Below the pieces are notes generated by a model. That model had not been told where the DNA came from and made no database searches. It was given only the letters and a program-made list of their open reading frames with translations. Shown one piece after another: positions 20,319 through 33,766 of a DNA stretch of 64,000 bases. Made by a program: the position numbers and the translations under genes. This DNA comes from Botryosphaeria dothidea (Eukaryota; Ascomycota; Dothideomycetes; Botryosphaeriales; Botryosphaeriaceae), in the NCBI GenBank assembly GCA_011503125.2, contig WWBZ02000014.1, positions 1 to 64,000 of the forward strand. Direction: 5' to 3'. Within the stretch, counting starts at the first letter, position 1. The number at the start of each line of letters is the position of its first letter.

Positions 20319-23090
20319 ACTAGCCTCTCCCCCCCTCCAGTCTTTAGGTACTAGGCACGTACCTAGTTTACCCCTACGAAGATATTCCGTTCCTCTAGCG
20401 AGGCCCTTAAAGCTACTCTTAACTACCTAATTAAAGCGGCGGATCTCGAAGATAGTAGGGAAAAAAGCTTAGAAATCCTCGACCTTACAAATATCTTCCG
20501 CGAATATATAGAAAAAGGTATACTAAACCGGTTAAAGTCTATCCTAGCTACCTAAATCCGCTTAATAGAGAATATAATAAGAGTACTAGCTAACCGGGCT
20601 AGAGAACTAGCTAAAACCCCCCAAGGCCATCTAGCTCCTTAGGCCTCCCAAGCTCCTCAGCCTCCCTAAGCTCCCCAGCCCCCCTCATCTCGTCAAAACC
20701 CCCAAACCACTTAGGCCTCCTAAGCCCGTAACCCCTCCTACGCGGAAGTAGTTAAGTAAGGAGAATAGTAAATAGTTCCCCCAACGAAAAGGACTAGGCC
20801 GGCCCTAAAGCCCGCCCCGATTAGAGAAAGATAGGTCGTCCTAAAGCCTTAGAACGAGATCTCTATATACCTACTCCACCTCCGCAACGTAATAAACGAA
20901 GCCTTTAAAGCCGAAATTAAATTAAATAACCTAGTTATCTTAACCGTCTCGATATTAGGGAAGAAAAACGTAGTCTTTACGTATATAGAAGCCTATATAG
21001 TAGACTTTTTAGCTAAGAACTCTACTATTATCTTAAAGATTACCTCTTTCTATAATCTCGAGATTAATAGGCCCTAGTATAAGGTAGCCGTACACGGCGT
21101 CCCTATAAATATCCTCCAGGACTACACGGATAAGAAATTCTCCTCTTTTATTAAAGAAGACGCTAAGGCCTTTAACTAAGGCCTTAATATAATCGGAGAG
21201 CCGTACTAGCTAACCCCTAAATTCCGAAGGGAAGCCTAATAGGCTAGCTTAATCTATATAGCCTTCTCTACTAAAGAGGAGGCTAAAAGAGTAATTAATA
21301 AGAGACTCTCCTTACTAGGAGTCTTCTATAAAGCCGAAAAATATAGGGAACTAAAATACCCGACCCACCTAAAGCGGAATTAGACTCTATATCTATAGGA
21401 TATATTAGAGTACTATAAGCCAACGTCGCTCGTAAAAGCCCGGCTACCGAAGGGCTATTATAGCTAGTAATAGAGCTTAAAATAGATATTATTCTTATCT
21501 AAGAACCGTTTATTATTAGCTCCTCTAATCCCTAAGAAGTACGGTCTATTAACTACCCCTCTTTCGTCTAAACTCTTCTAGTTTTCTCTCCTAGTTTAAG
21601 GCCCCGTGTTCTAGCTTATATTTCCCGCTTTATGCATGGGGTAAAAGTAAATAGGGCCGCCCTTTTTGCTAGCGAAGATAGCATAGTATTAGAGGTTTAA
21701 TAACTAAATTATCTATCCTTCCGGATAATAAACCTCTATAACTAGGCTATCTAAAGATAAGAAGGATCTTCTAAGATATTAGAAAGAGTTCTAGAATACT
21801 TAAATATTCTTAAACCCTCTATAATTCTCGGGGACTTTAACGAACACTACCTATAGTAGGACCCTCTTACCCGACTAATATAAGGAGCCCCTAGGCTAGT
21901 TAAATAGATAGAATCTAATAACCTAGAGCTACTAAATACGGTAGGAGAAGCTACCTTCTTTAAACTAGATTTAGTACGCCCTACGGTCCTTAATCTAACT
22001 CTATTAACTTAAAATTTATCTAATAGAATAAAGGACTAGTAAATCCTTAATAACTTCGGCTTAGATTACCGGCCGATATTCTTTAAGATAGAAACTAGAG
22101 GCCCTATATTAGATTCCCCTACTACTACGGCCCGATTTAATACTACGAAAGTAGACTAGAAAAGATTCTCTCTAATTTTCTAAGAGAAAGTTAAAGAAAA
22201 GCTTCCTAATATACTAGCAATAGCCCGGAACCTAGAACCTTTCTTCTCTCTCTCGAAAAAGATAGTAGCTACTAAACTACTTAAGATACTAGCGCTAGAT
22301 AATCTAGAAGATACGCTAACTAAAGCTATCTCCCACGCTACGAGTCTTACTATTCCTCGTCTTAAACTAGAACTAAAGTCGAAATCGTAGTAGAACGAGG
22401 AGCTATCTACTAAAAGGTAAGAGCTAAAACGAAAGGCTCGTCTTCTCTTCTTCTTCTCTACGTAGGAAGAGAAGTAAGAATACCTAGAAACCTAGAAAAC
22501 CTTCGTTAACGCGATTAAGTAAGCTAAACGCTAGTACTAGAATTAATTTCTCTCGTTAAACTCCCCTTAAGATATATATAAAGCTATATTATATACGAAG
22601 CCTCGATTCTACGATTAAATTCCCCCTATAAAAGAGAAAGATAGCTAAGTTAAGACTAGCTTTAAGGGATAGTACTCTGCCCTAAGGAAAGGCCTTTTTC
22701 CTATATTTTCCTCGGCCCCTCCGTATAACTAAAATAGCTACTCTCTCTTCGAGAACTAGGATTAGTCTATTCTTAGCTATATAGAACTAGAAAAAGTATA
22801 CTTAAACTAAATAAAAGGCACGACCCTAGGGCTAGATACTATAATATAAGAGATAATTACTTATACGTTTTAAGCCGCCCCCGACGCCTTCTATTAGGTA
22901 TATAGCCTACTTTTTATCTACGGATACTATCCGTTACGCTAGAGATAGGCTACCGGTATAATTCTAAAGAAGCCGAATAAACCCGATAAGTCCGCCCTAA
23001 AGGCTTATAGGGTAATTTTACTTCTAAATTACCTAGGAAAAACTTTTAAACGAATACTTATAAAAAGGCTAGGCTTCTTAGTAGAAACGA

Positions 23091-23874
23091 TGTAAGGCAG
23101 CAAAGCCGAAATAATAGTATTACTTTTAACTAAAAATCTATATATAAGGAGAGGTGCCAGGGCACCCTAGTCCTGCCTGTCCATGCGGCTGGCATAGACA
23201 AACCCCAAAGCATATCCTCCTCTTCTGCCCCCACTTCCAACAGGGCAGGGCACAGATGCTCCAAAGGGCAGGGACCACGGACTACTACTCCCTCCTCTCA
23301 ACAAAGAAGGGGATTAAAGCAGCAACAGACTGGTTCTTACGCCTAGGGCTGCTCAAGCAATTTAGCCTGGTAAGGGAACTAATATAGGAAGATAACCAGG
23401 AAGAGGAACTAGGAGGACAACCAGGACTACCAGGACCACTAGGACCCGGACAACTACGAGGATAAGGACTGAAGAGATAGGTCTAGCAGGTGAATGTAGG
23501 ACTGCCACAGCAGCCGCTACTGGTAAGAAGGAAAAACAAGAACTAGTATAGGATAGCATGCCCAGAGAGAGAGGAGGGGTTTTTGCCAGGCGAAAAGGTT
23601 TTCCCCCTCGTGTAAAATAACTACAGATAGCCAGCCCCGCATGGACCCGTAAGGGAACTATATCGGGAAGAAATGAATTTATCTATCTATCTATATATAA
23701 GGAGAAAGGAAAGAGAGTCTAGAAAGAGAGGGCGAAGGGTAAATATACCTAGTCGCTTAGCGCTGGGCCCGTGCCCTAGTACCTAACCGAGTTATCCTTA
23801 GTAAAGCTGGGGCCTCTAGTTGCTATTAAGTATCTACCTAGTTGCCTAGGGTAGTAGCGCTTAAGGGGCCTAAT
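23091..23874 (+). repeat. 230-bp interspersed element, copy 2, split by a LINE B 3' fragment
   Basis: The two halves (23091-23152 and about 23696-23874) match copy 1. The outer flanks share AAACGA (23085-23090 and 23875-23880), and LINE A copy 1 (near 1538) gives the empty site GTAGAAACGACCTC, proving insertion into LINE A. Confidence 0.85.
23153..23695 (+). pseudogene. 5'-truncated LINE B 3' end
   Basis: About 540 bp matching the reverse complement of 28634-29160. It encodes the LINE B C-terminus with CPCGWHRQTPKHILLFCPHF (near 23175-23235) and ends in the ATCTATCTATC tail. It is flanked by TATATATAAGGAG on both sides, a target duplication inside the 230-bp element. It shows few RIP changes, so it is a late arrival. 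Confidence 0.85.
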
Positions 23875-26800
23875 AAACGACCTCTCTTCTAGACCCCTCC
23901 TAAATCGGGAGAAGGCTAAAGAAATCTACTATCGATGCCGCCCTATTATTAACGAATATTACTAAAAAAGACCGCCGTAAAAAGCGTAAAACGTCGGCTC
24001 TATTCCTTAATATAAAAGAAGCCTTTAACTACGTCGCCTAAGAATAACTACTAGCTATAATAGTAAGAATAGGCCTACTAATTAACCTACTCGCGTAGGT
24101 TAAGTCGTTTCTTAATCTACGAGTACTACGCCTCGCCTTTAACAGAGAAAATAAGGAATTTAGTAGAATAGAGACCGGGATTCCTTAAGGAAGCCTAATC
24201 TCCCCTATACTATTCCTTATATATACCTAAGAGCTCTTTAAAATAAATAAAATTACCTACCTATTCTATATAGATAATATTATTCTTATAGCTAGTTCTT
24301 CTAGTTATAAGCGTAATAAATATCTATTAGAGGAAGAGGTAAAATAGCTCTATAAGCGGGGCTAAGAGAACGGGGTAGAATTCGACCTTTTAAAGACCGA
24401 ACTCCTATACTTCTCTAATAATAAAGAGGCTAGCTAAACCTCTATTATCTTACTAGACGGTAATATAGTAGAATCTTAAAAACTCGTCTAGTAGCTAGGA
24501 ATCTTCTTCGATCTAAAACTTACTTTTAAGAAGTACGTCTCTATAAGAGTTAGCTAAGCCCGTTTAGCCTTCTAACGCCTCTCTAGACTAGCTAATACCG
24601 AACGAGGTCTATCCCCCTACGCGGTTAGATAGCTATATATAGCCTATATTACTAGCGTAGCCGATTTCGGCTATCCGATCTTCTAGAAAAATTAGGTATA
24701 GTTTAAACGCTAATATATACTACTCTAAAATCTTACTCTACGAAAGATTCTAGGAGTTTTTAAAACTACCCCTATTATTTCTCTAGAACTAGAGACGGTA
24801 ATCCTACTCTCCGAGCTCCGCCTAGACGATATTCTAAAAAAGTATACGTTTAGAATAAGATAGCTTAAAAAGAAATATCTAATCCGCTATAAAATAGAGA
24901 GAGAATCTAACTAAAATATAGGAGGTATATCTTCTATATAGGTAGAAAGAATAAGAAGAATATACTCTAAAATCCCTAAGGAGATAGAAGAGATAGACCT
25001 CTTTCTTTTTAAACTATAGAGTAGTAGTCCCCCCTATTTAGTTAGAATATCTACTCTAGAGAAGGAAGCCGAAGCTAAAGTATACGCTAAGGCCCTCCTA
25101 GAAGCCCTAAATAGTTAAGTATCTATATACTTCGACGCCTTATAACTTCTAATAGAAAAAGAGATAGAAATAGATAGATAGATAAATTTATTTCTTTCCG
25201 ATATAGCTCTCTTACGGGTCTATACGGGGCTAGCTATCTATAGTTATTTTATACGAGAGAGAAAACCTTTTCGCCTAGTAAAAACCCCTTCTCTCTCTCT
25301 AGGTATACTATCCTATACTAGTTCTTATTTTTTCTTCTTACTAGTAGCGGCTACTATAGTAGCCCTATATTTACCTACTAGACCTATTTCTTTAGTTCTT
25401 ATCCTCGTAGTTATCCGGGTTCTAGTAGTTCTAGTAGTCCTAGTAGTTCTAGTAGTCCCCCTAGTTTCTCTTCCTAGTTATCCTTCTAAATTAGTTCTCT
25501 TACTAGGCTAAATTACTTAAGTAGTCCTAGGTATAAGAACTAGTTTATTACTACTTTAATCCTCTTTTTTATTAAGAGGAGAGAATCGTAGTTCGTAGTC
25601 CCTACTCTTTAGAGTATTTATACTCTATTCTATTAGAAGTAGGAGTAGAAGAGAAGGATATACTTTAGGGTTTATCTATACTAGCCGTATAGATAGATAG
25701 AACTAGAATATTCTAGTACCTTACGCCTAGAGAGGAAATCCTCTAGTTTAATATACTTAGTACGTAGTAGAGTAGTAAGTATACTCTATAGCTTAGATAG
25801 TTCGCTATAAATTTATTAAATCTTTAAATTCTACTATATACTTTAGGCTACTAGCTTATCTTACCTTTCTTAGCTAGTAAACTTTATCTATCTCTTCTTC
25901 TACTTATTTCTATATACTATACGTAGTCTTATTCGCTCCGGAAGACTTTAGTAGATAGAGGGATAGTAGTTAAGAAGGGCTATTACTCTTTCTCTAAGTA
26001 GAGTTCTTCTAGCTAGACCGGCTATACCTCTAGTATCTAGTATAGCCCGGGCTATCTCTTTAATACTCTAGTAAGTATTCTCTATTACTATTACTACTAG
26101 GCTATCTTTAGATCTAATAGTCTAGGCTAGCGTTAGTTCGTCTAGATAAAGTAAGAGTAGGGAAATCCCCGTCTTATACTCTAAAGTTTATATATTAGTT
26201 AACTTATATACCCCTAAGATAGTACGTAGATACTAGTTTTAAATCTTCTATAGTAGCTAGATAGCTATCTTTCTCTACTCTAGGGTTTCCTCTAGAACGT
26301 ACTATACTCTATAGCCGTAGGTTATAACTAGTCTTACTATAGCTATATAGATATAGCGGGCTTTAGTAAATAAAGCTTCTTAGATAGATACTACGAGTCT
26401 AGAAAGAGATATATACTATTTAATTATCTTAGCTCTTATTTTCCTAATATAGAGTTCCTATCTAAGCTTATTATCTACGTAGACTCCTAGAATCTTAATT
26501 ATAGGCTCTAGGTATCTAGTAAATCTAGGAATACGGATATCTACTACTATATTAAATCTTCTTAGTTTTCTTATAAAATAAATAAGGTAATACTTATTAG
26601 GCGAGAAAGCTAACCCGTAGGTAGCTACCTAGCGCTCGTAAATTTAATATACGCCCTCTAGTATCCTATAGTTTTATTCTATAGATCTACTAAAGATTAG
26701 AATATTAGTATTATTAACGAATCTAAGGGGGAAGATATTATCTCTACGTAGCTATATAAGTAGATTAGAGATAAAGAATAGGTAGAGGATCGAAGATAGT

Positions 26801-28934
26801 AAGAATTTCTAGAGAATTCCGGTTAAGATCTAGATTAGTAGACTAGTAAAGTCTCCGAAGGATAGCTAAGTAGTACGGTCCTATAGAAAGAATTAAGTAA
26901 ATCTTTCTACCTATTCCGAGAGTCTTACTATTCTTATATTATAGAGAAGCCTTCTATAGAATACGTAGTTATATACTTCTAAGATATCTAGACTAAGAAC
27001 TAAAGCTACTAGCCCTAGATCTTATACCTAGATAGTATAGATCTATTCTATAAGTAGGTCGAGAGCTACTACTACGGACCTATTTCTCCTAGCTTCTATC
27101 TATATATTAGGAAGTAGGCCGTATACTTTAGTAGCCTAGGAGATTTTATCTACTATAATTCTCTTAAGTAGCTTTTCTAGCGTATTAAATAGGGTAATCG
27201 GCCTAAATAATTTAGCTTTAGTATAGTTATCCCTCTATAGTTTTCTTAGAACTACGGTAATAGAGCTTTTAAACTATCTAAGATAGTATATAAGTACGAG
27301 ATATCTCTAGAAGAGTCTAGTAAGTAGTCCGCTTAGTATCTAAGCGTACTACTTTAGAAACCTATTAATAATCTTATCTAGGCCTAGTATCTTATTTAGG
27401 GAGAGCTTCTTAATAGTATAGAGGATCTACTCTTTAGTAAGGTCTTAAGGGATCTCTACTAGCTCTAAGTATATATACCTATTTAGATCTAAGAGGTCGG
27501 TAGCCCTAAGAGGAGGAAAGAACTAGTTAGTAAGAATTTCTATCTTAGCCGGATTATCGTAGCGTAGTTATCTATCTACTTTCTAGAGGGATAGGAACTA
27601 AAATAGAGCTAGAGGCTTTAGTACTCTTATTTTTATCTACTTTAAGAGCTTCTAGAGTATAGATAAGTCTAAGATAATCTTAGTTACTATTCTACGCTAT
27701 ACTTTTATTCTATTTCTTCTAATCTATCTCTTCTTACTATTAGTAATAGTTTAGTATACTATCTAGTCCTCCTTCCTCTCTATAGCTATCTATTTTCTTC
27801 TAGCTACTCTCGCCTAGTATACTAAATCCGAATACTTCTTTATCTATTATATAGAGGCCTAGGGCGAGGGTCTCGCTACTAGAATAGTTTCCTAGATTAT
27901 TCTTTAGATAACCTTCTAGAGTAGTTCTATAAAGTAGTTTAGATCTACTTTCGTATTAAGAGAGGCTACTCTAAGGTATTCGAGCTTTATTTAGAGTACT
28001 TAATTAGTTCTATTCTAGTCTACTTTTTTCTACTAGGGCCTTAGAGAACGTAGTTCTATAGAGGTAGAAGAGATATTAAGTATAGTAAGAATAGGTAGGT
28101 AGTCTAAGAAGGATTCGAGCTCCTAACTAACTCTATAGCTAAAAATCCTCTTTTTTAGCTACCGTATAGTAAAGATAAGGTCTAGAATACTCTCGCTACT
28201 ATTCTCTCTTCTAGTAATAGTATCTCTTAAAAAGACTAGGTTAAGGCTAGCTATCGTAGCTATTTTAATAAGGTCGTCTATAAGAGTATAGTATATAGAG
28301 GAGGTAATACCTCTCTAGATAGGATAGTAAAGATTAAAGTCCCCTAGTAGGATATACTTCTCTAGTTTTCTAAGGGCTTTTAGGAGAAGCGCTAAGATTT
28401 CTAGAGCCGTACTAGTATAGAAGGCTAGTAGGGGGTTATAGTAGTTATAGATATAGATTATATATATTCTAGTAATAAGGGATAGTATAATAAGATCTAG
28501 TAAATAGACTATTACTTACTAGAAGTTAGGGCTAATAGCCTTACTTATAAAGAAGTAGGTTCTTACTACTTCCTCTTAAGAAAAAACTATATAGTAAGTA
28601 GGGTATCTTACTATTATCTTAACCCTCGGGTTTAGATAGATAAATTTATTTCTTCCCGATATAGTTCCCTTACGGGTCCATGCGGGGCTGGCTATCTGTA
28701 GTTATTTTACACGAGGGGGAAAACCTTTTCGCCTGGCAAAAACCCCTCCTCTCTCTCTGGGCATGCTATCCTATACTAGTTCTTATTTTTCCTTCTTACT
28801 AGTAGCGGCTGCTATAGCAGCCCTACATTCACCTGCTAGACCTATCTCTTTAGTCCTTATCCTCGTAGTTGTCCGGGTCCTAGTGGTCCTGGTGGTCCTG
28901 GTTGTCCTCCTAGTTCCTCTTCCTAGTTATCTTC

Positions 28935-31900
28935 CTATATTAGTTTCCTTGCCAGGCTAAATTGCTTGAGTAGCCCTAGGCGTAAGAACCAGTCTATTAC
29001 TGCTTTAATCCCCTTCTTTATTGAGAGGAGGGAGTAGTAGTCCGTGGTCCCTGCCCTTTGGAGTATCTGTGCCCTGCCCTGTTGGAAGTGGGGGCAGAAG
29101 AGGAGGATATGCTTTGGGGTTTGTCTATGCCAGCCGCATGGACAGGCAGGACTAGGGTACCCTGGTACCTTACGCCTTAAGAGGAAGTCCTCTAGTCTAA
29201 TATGCTCTGTACGTAGTAGGGTGGCGAGTGTGCTCTGTGGCTTGGATAGTTCGCTGTGGATTTGTCTGATTTTTGGGTTCCACTGTGTGCTTTGGGCTAC
29301 TAGCTTGTCTTGTCTTCCCTGGCTAGTAGACTTTGTCCATCTCTCCTTCCACTTGTTCCTATATGCTATGCGTAGCTTCGTTCGCTCCGGGAGACTCTAG
29401 TAGGTAGAGGGGCAGTAGTTGAGAAGTGAGTTTGCCTTTTTTCTAAGCAGGGTTCTTCTGGCAGGGCTAGTGGCGCCTCTAGTACTTAGAGTAGCCCGAG
29501 CTATCTATTTAATACTCTGGTAAGTTTCCTCTACTACTGTCGCGACTGGGCTATCCCTAGCTCTAATAGCCTGGGCTAGTGCTAGTTCGTCCAGGTGTAG
29601 TAAGAGTGGGGGAATCCCTGTCTCATGCTCTAAGGTTTGTATGCTGGTTAACTTATACGCCCCTGAGATAGTGCGTAGGCACTGGTTTTAGATCTTCTTT
29701 AGTGGCTGGATGGTTGTTTTTCTCCACCCTGGGATTTCCTCTGGGGTATACCATACCCTACAGCCGTAGGTGAGGACTGGCCTTACCACGGCCGTATAGA
29801 TATGACGGGCTTTAGTAAATGAGGCTCCCCAGGTAGACGCCGCGAGTCTAGAGAGAGATGTGTACTATTTGATTGCCTTAGCTCCTGTTTTCCTAATATA
29901 GGGTCCCTATCTAAGCTTGTTGTCTACGTGGACTCCTAGAATCTTAATTATAGGCTCTGGGCATCCAGCAAATCCAGGGATACGGATCCCTGCTGCTATA
30001 TTGAATCTCCTTAGTTTCCTTGTAAAATAAATGAGGTAATACTTGTCGGGCGAGAAAGCTGACCCGTGGGTAGCTGCCCAGTGCTCGCAAATTTGATGTG
30101 CCCCCTCTAGTGTCCTATAGTTCTATTCTATGGATCTACTAAAGGTTAGAATATTAGTATCATCGACGAATCTAAGGGGGAAGGTATTGCCCCTGCGTAG
30201 CTGTGTAAGTAGGTTAGATGCAAAGAATAGGTAGAGTATCGGCGATAGTGAGGATCCCTAGGGAATCCCGGTTGAGGTCTAGATTGGTAGACTAGTGAAG
30301 TCTCCGAAGGATAGCTGAGTGGTACGGTCCTGTAGAAAGGATCGGGTGAATCTTTCTACCCATTCTGGGAGTTTTGCTATCCTCATATTGTAGAGAAGCC
30401 TTCTATAAGATACGTGGTCATATACTCCCGAGATATCCAGGCTAAGGACTGAAGCCACTAGCCCTGGGTCTTGTGCCTAGATAGTATGGATCTGTTCTGT
30501 GAGCAGGTCAAGAGCTGCTACTGCGGATCTGTTTCTCCTAGCTCCCATCTATATATTAGGGAGCAGGCCGTATGCTTCAGTAGCCTGGGAGATTCTATCT
30601 GCTATAATCCTCTTAAGTAGCTTCCCTAGCGTATTAAGTAAAGTAATCGGCCTAAATAACTTGGCTTTAGTATAGTCGTCCCTCTATAGTTTCCTGAGGA
30701 CTACGGTAATAGAGCTTTTGAACTGCCTAGGGTGGTATCCAAGTGCGAGGCATCCCTAGAAGAGCCTGGTAAGGGGTCCCCTTAGTGTCTCAGCGCATTG
30801 CTTTAGGAACCTGTTGGTGATCTTGTCTGGGCCTAGTGCCTTGTCTGGGGGAAGCTTCTTGATAGTGTGGAGGACCTGCTCTTCAGTAAGGTCTTAGGGA
30901 ATCTCTACTGGCACTGGGTATATACACCTATCCAGATCTGAGAGGTCGGTGGCCCTGGGAGGTGGGAAGAACTGGTTGGTAAGGATTTCTGCCTTGGACT
31001 GGTTATCGTAATGTAGTTGTTCATCTGCTTCCTGGAGGGGTGGGAACTAAGGTGGGGCTGGAGGTTCCAGTGCCCTTGTTCTTGCCCACTTTGAGAGCTT
31101 CCAGAGTGTAGATGGGTCCGAAGTAATCTTAGCTACTATTCTGCGCCATGCTTTTATTCTATCTCTTCTGATCTGCCTCTTCTTGCTATTAGCAATAGTT
31201 TGGTATACTACCTAGTCCTCCTCCCTCCCTATGGCCGTCCACTTCCTTCTAGCTGCTCTAGCCTGGTGCACTAGGTCCGAACACTCCTTTGTCTATTGTA
31301 TAGAGGCCCAGGGCGAGGGTCTCGCTACTGGGATGGTCTCCTGGATTATCCTTTGGATGGCCTCCTGGAGTAGTATAGTAAAGTAATCTAGGTCTGCTTT
31401 AGTGTTAAGAGGGGTTGCTTTAAGGTGTTCGAGCTTTAATTGGAGTATATTATTAGTTCTCTTCCAGTCTACTTTCTTCCACTAGGGCCTTAGGGGGCGT
31501 AGTTCTGCGGGGGTAGGAGAAAAATCAAGTGTAGTGAGGATAGGTAGGTGGTTAGAGGATGATTCGAGCTCCTAGCTAACTCTATAGCTAAGGATTCTCT
31601 TCTCTAGCTACCGTGATATAAAGACAAGGTCTAGAGTACTCTCGCTGCTACTATCTCGTCTAGTAATAGTGCCCCTTGGAAGGGCTAGGTTAAGATTAGC
31701 TGCGGTAGCTATCTTAATTAGGTTATCCGCTAGGGTGTGGTGTATTAGGGAGGTTATACCTCCCTAGATAGGATAGTGGAGGTTAAAGTCCCCTAGGAGA
31801 ATGTGCTCCCCTGGTTTTCTAAGAACTTCCGGTAGAAGAGATAGGGTTTCTAGCGCTGTACTAGTATAAGAGGCTGGCGGGGGATTGTAGCAGTTATGGA

Positions 31901-32246
31901 TGTAGATTGTATGTGTCCTAGTAATAAGGGATAGTGTGATGAGATCTGGTGAATGGACTGTTGCTTGCCAGGAGTCGGGGCTAATAGCCTTGCTTATAAA
32001 GAAGCAGGTTCTTGCTACTCCCTCCTGGGGAAAAACTATATGGTAGGCAGGGTGTCTTGCTGTTATCTTGACCCTCGGGTTCCTCTAAGGTTCCTGGATA
32101 GCTAGGATATGGTGGATCTTTGGGTCCACTTCCTTGAAGAGCGGGAGCATTACCCTGTCCTTGCTCTTATGGACGTTATACTGTACAATGGAGAGAGAGC
32201 CTATGTCTAATATTGACTTCCTTCCATCTCTAGGTCCGGCTGCGAG
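28935..32246 (-). pseudogene. LINE B ORF2 (endonuclease and reverse transcriptase)
   Basis: The start region reads SLSIVQYNVHKSKDR (about 32200). The endonuclease motif LLGDFNLHYP is at about 31785-31815. Reverse transcriptase has LDISGVYDHV (about 30410), GIPQGSSLSPILYLFFASN (about 30210-30270) and FVDDTNIL (about 30140-30170). The C-terminal Cys/His motif CPCGWHRQTPKHILLFCPHF is near 29075-29135. There is no RNase H domain, unlike LINE A and LINE C. Scattered TAG/TAA stops replace CAG/CAA/TGG. The TAG at 28935 is shared with the fragment at 23153 and may be the true end. Confidence 0.85.
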
Positions 32247-32263
32247 GGGGCTAGTAGTGTAGG

Positions 32264-33766
32264 CTATGAGGAGGGAGTTCCCGCGGGCTCCTCTAAGGCG
32301 TGTTGTGAGCTGTTAAGTCCGGTGAACCTTATTTGGTTAGGAGGCGGGGGGCGGCTTAAGTCTCTTGGCCTGCCTGGTCCCCTCTTGACCGGCTCCTCCT
32401 CCCTAATCCTCTTCCTTAGTCCAACGGTTAACCAGTTAGTTTAAGGCTGTGTTTTGGTTATCAGGGGTCCTTCCCGGTGCCTTTCTAGTGCTGCCAGGCG
32501 GGCCTGGGCGGCCTTAGCATGGCAGGCTCTGCGTGCTGGGCAGGAGTTGCTTCAGGCTGTGTGCTTTTAAGAGCAGTTTGCGCACTGTATGCTTTCCTTA
32601 GGGCAGTCCCTAGTATTATGTGCCTTGCTGCACTGTCCGCACTTTTCCTCCTTTTTATAATAGTTGGTAATATATCCGTAGGCCTGGCACTTGAAACACT
32701 GGGTTACTATAAAGGCTGCGTTATAGTACTGCGCTATATGGATAGCAAAGTTAATAACAAGCCCCTTATCAATGATCTGGTTGGCGGTTTCGGGGTTTAT
32801 GGTGCTGAGGATGATGGCCGAGTGAGTTTTCCCCTCTGGGAGCTTCCTCTTTAGCCAGGCCAGCTTACTAATACGTAGTCCTGGGTGTAGAGATAGGTTC
32901 TGCTCCTGGATGGTTTGGATGGTTTGGGGGTCTGTGGTGTCGATTCCTTCTCGAGGGACGTTGTGTACTAGCACTGAGTATAGCTGCTGGTTAGGCCTGA
33001 CTTCTTTTCCTAGTCCTGTAGTCCATTCCTGGTCCTGGAGAAGGGCTGTTCTGGTTGCTTCATCCGGTATAAAGATCTTAACGTCTCCACTGGGGAGCTT
33101 CTTAGCAGCAAGTACTTTCTTGCACGCCCAGCTTTTTCCTGCCTAGATCTTTCTGATAATTGCCTCATTTGAGAGCTTGGCTATTTCTTGTCTATTTACT
33201 GTCTCTGGGAAGTGGAGGGTAAGTTCAGTAGTGGCTGGGGGGGTAGGGGGCTTCGGGGCTGCTTGGGCTGCAATTTGTGCCCAGCTGCGAGTATTGGGTG
33301 TGGGTGTAGAGGTAGCCTGGATACGGTTGACTGTCTTTTGGACCTGTTGGACCTCTTTGAGGATGTCCTTAAGGCCTGGCTCCTTGGTGGCTGCCTCCTA
33401 GTAGATAGTAATATGATCCTGGAAGATTGTCTTGGCAATGTCGAGAAAATTTTTTACCTGGCTAGAGAGGACTGAAGGGAGGCTAGCGGATGTTTGTAGG
33501 GCTTGGAGGAGGGTATCTGCTGTTTTTGAGGCTCTCTTAACGTATTCTACGCTGTACTGGGTGCTCTGCGGTTTCTTGGGGGTGTATTGGGGCTAGGTAG
33601 AGGTAGTTACTGGGGGAGGCTGTTCGCCTCTTCCTGTGTCCTCTACATCAACTACTTCGCGGCTGCAGTTGTCTTAAGTACTATTTTGGGACTCGCGAAG
33701 CCTAGGAGAGTCCCTAGGGCCCTCTCCCGGCGCCGTAGCTTGGGGTCGATTTTTTGGTGTGGTCAT
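32264..33766 (-). pseudogene. LINE B ORF1 (gag-like), lightly RIPed
   Basis: 501 codons in one frame from ATG at 33766 (MTTPKNRPQA) to TAG at 32264. It has a Pro-rich N-terminus, a middle coiled region, and a C-terminal zinc-knuckle array CFKCQAYG...CGQCSKAHNTRDC...CANC (about 32570-32680) that would bind element RNA. Internal stops are all TAA/TAG (after QNST, after TTST, after IIRKI), as RIP would give. The start lies about 17 bp from the element 5' end, so the 5' UTR is very short or clipped. Confidence 0.85.

Noticed and set aside
28763..28960. Hydrophobic plus-strand frame, also at 23362-23559 on the minus strand
   Set aside because: Antisense shadow of the LINE B 3' end; Leu/Val runs come from the Pro/Gly-rich sense strand.
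29044..29400. Plus-strand open frame of 118 codons
   Set aside because: Antisense of the LINE B ORF2 C-terminus with its Cys/His motif.
32519..32854. Plus-strand open frame of 111 codons
   Set aside because: It is the antisense of LINE B gag; the minus strand there encodes zinc knuckles.
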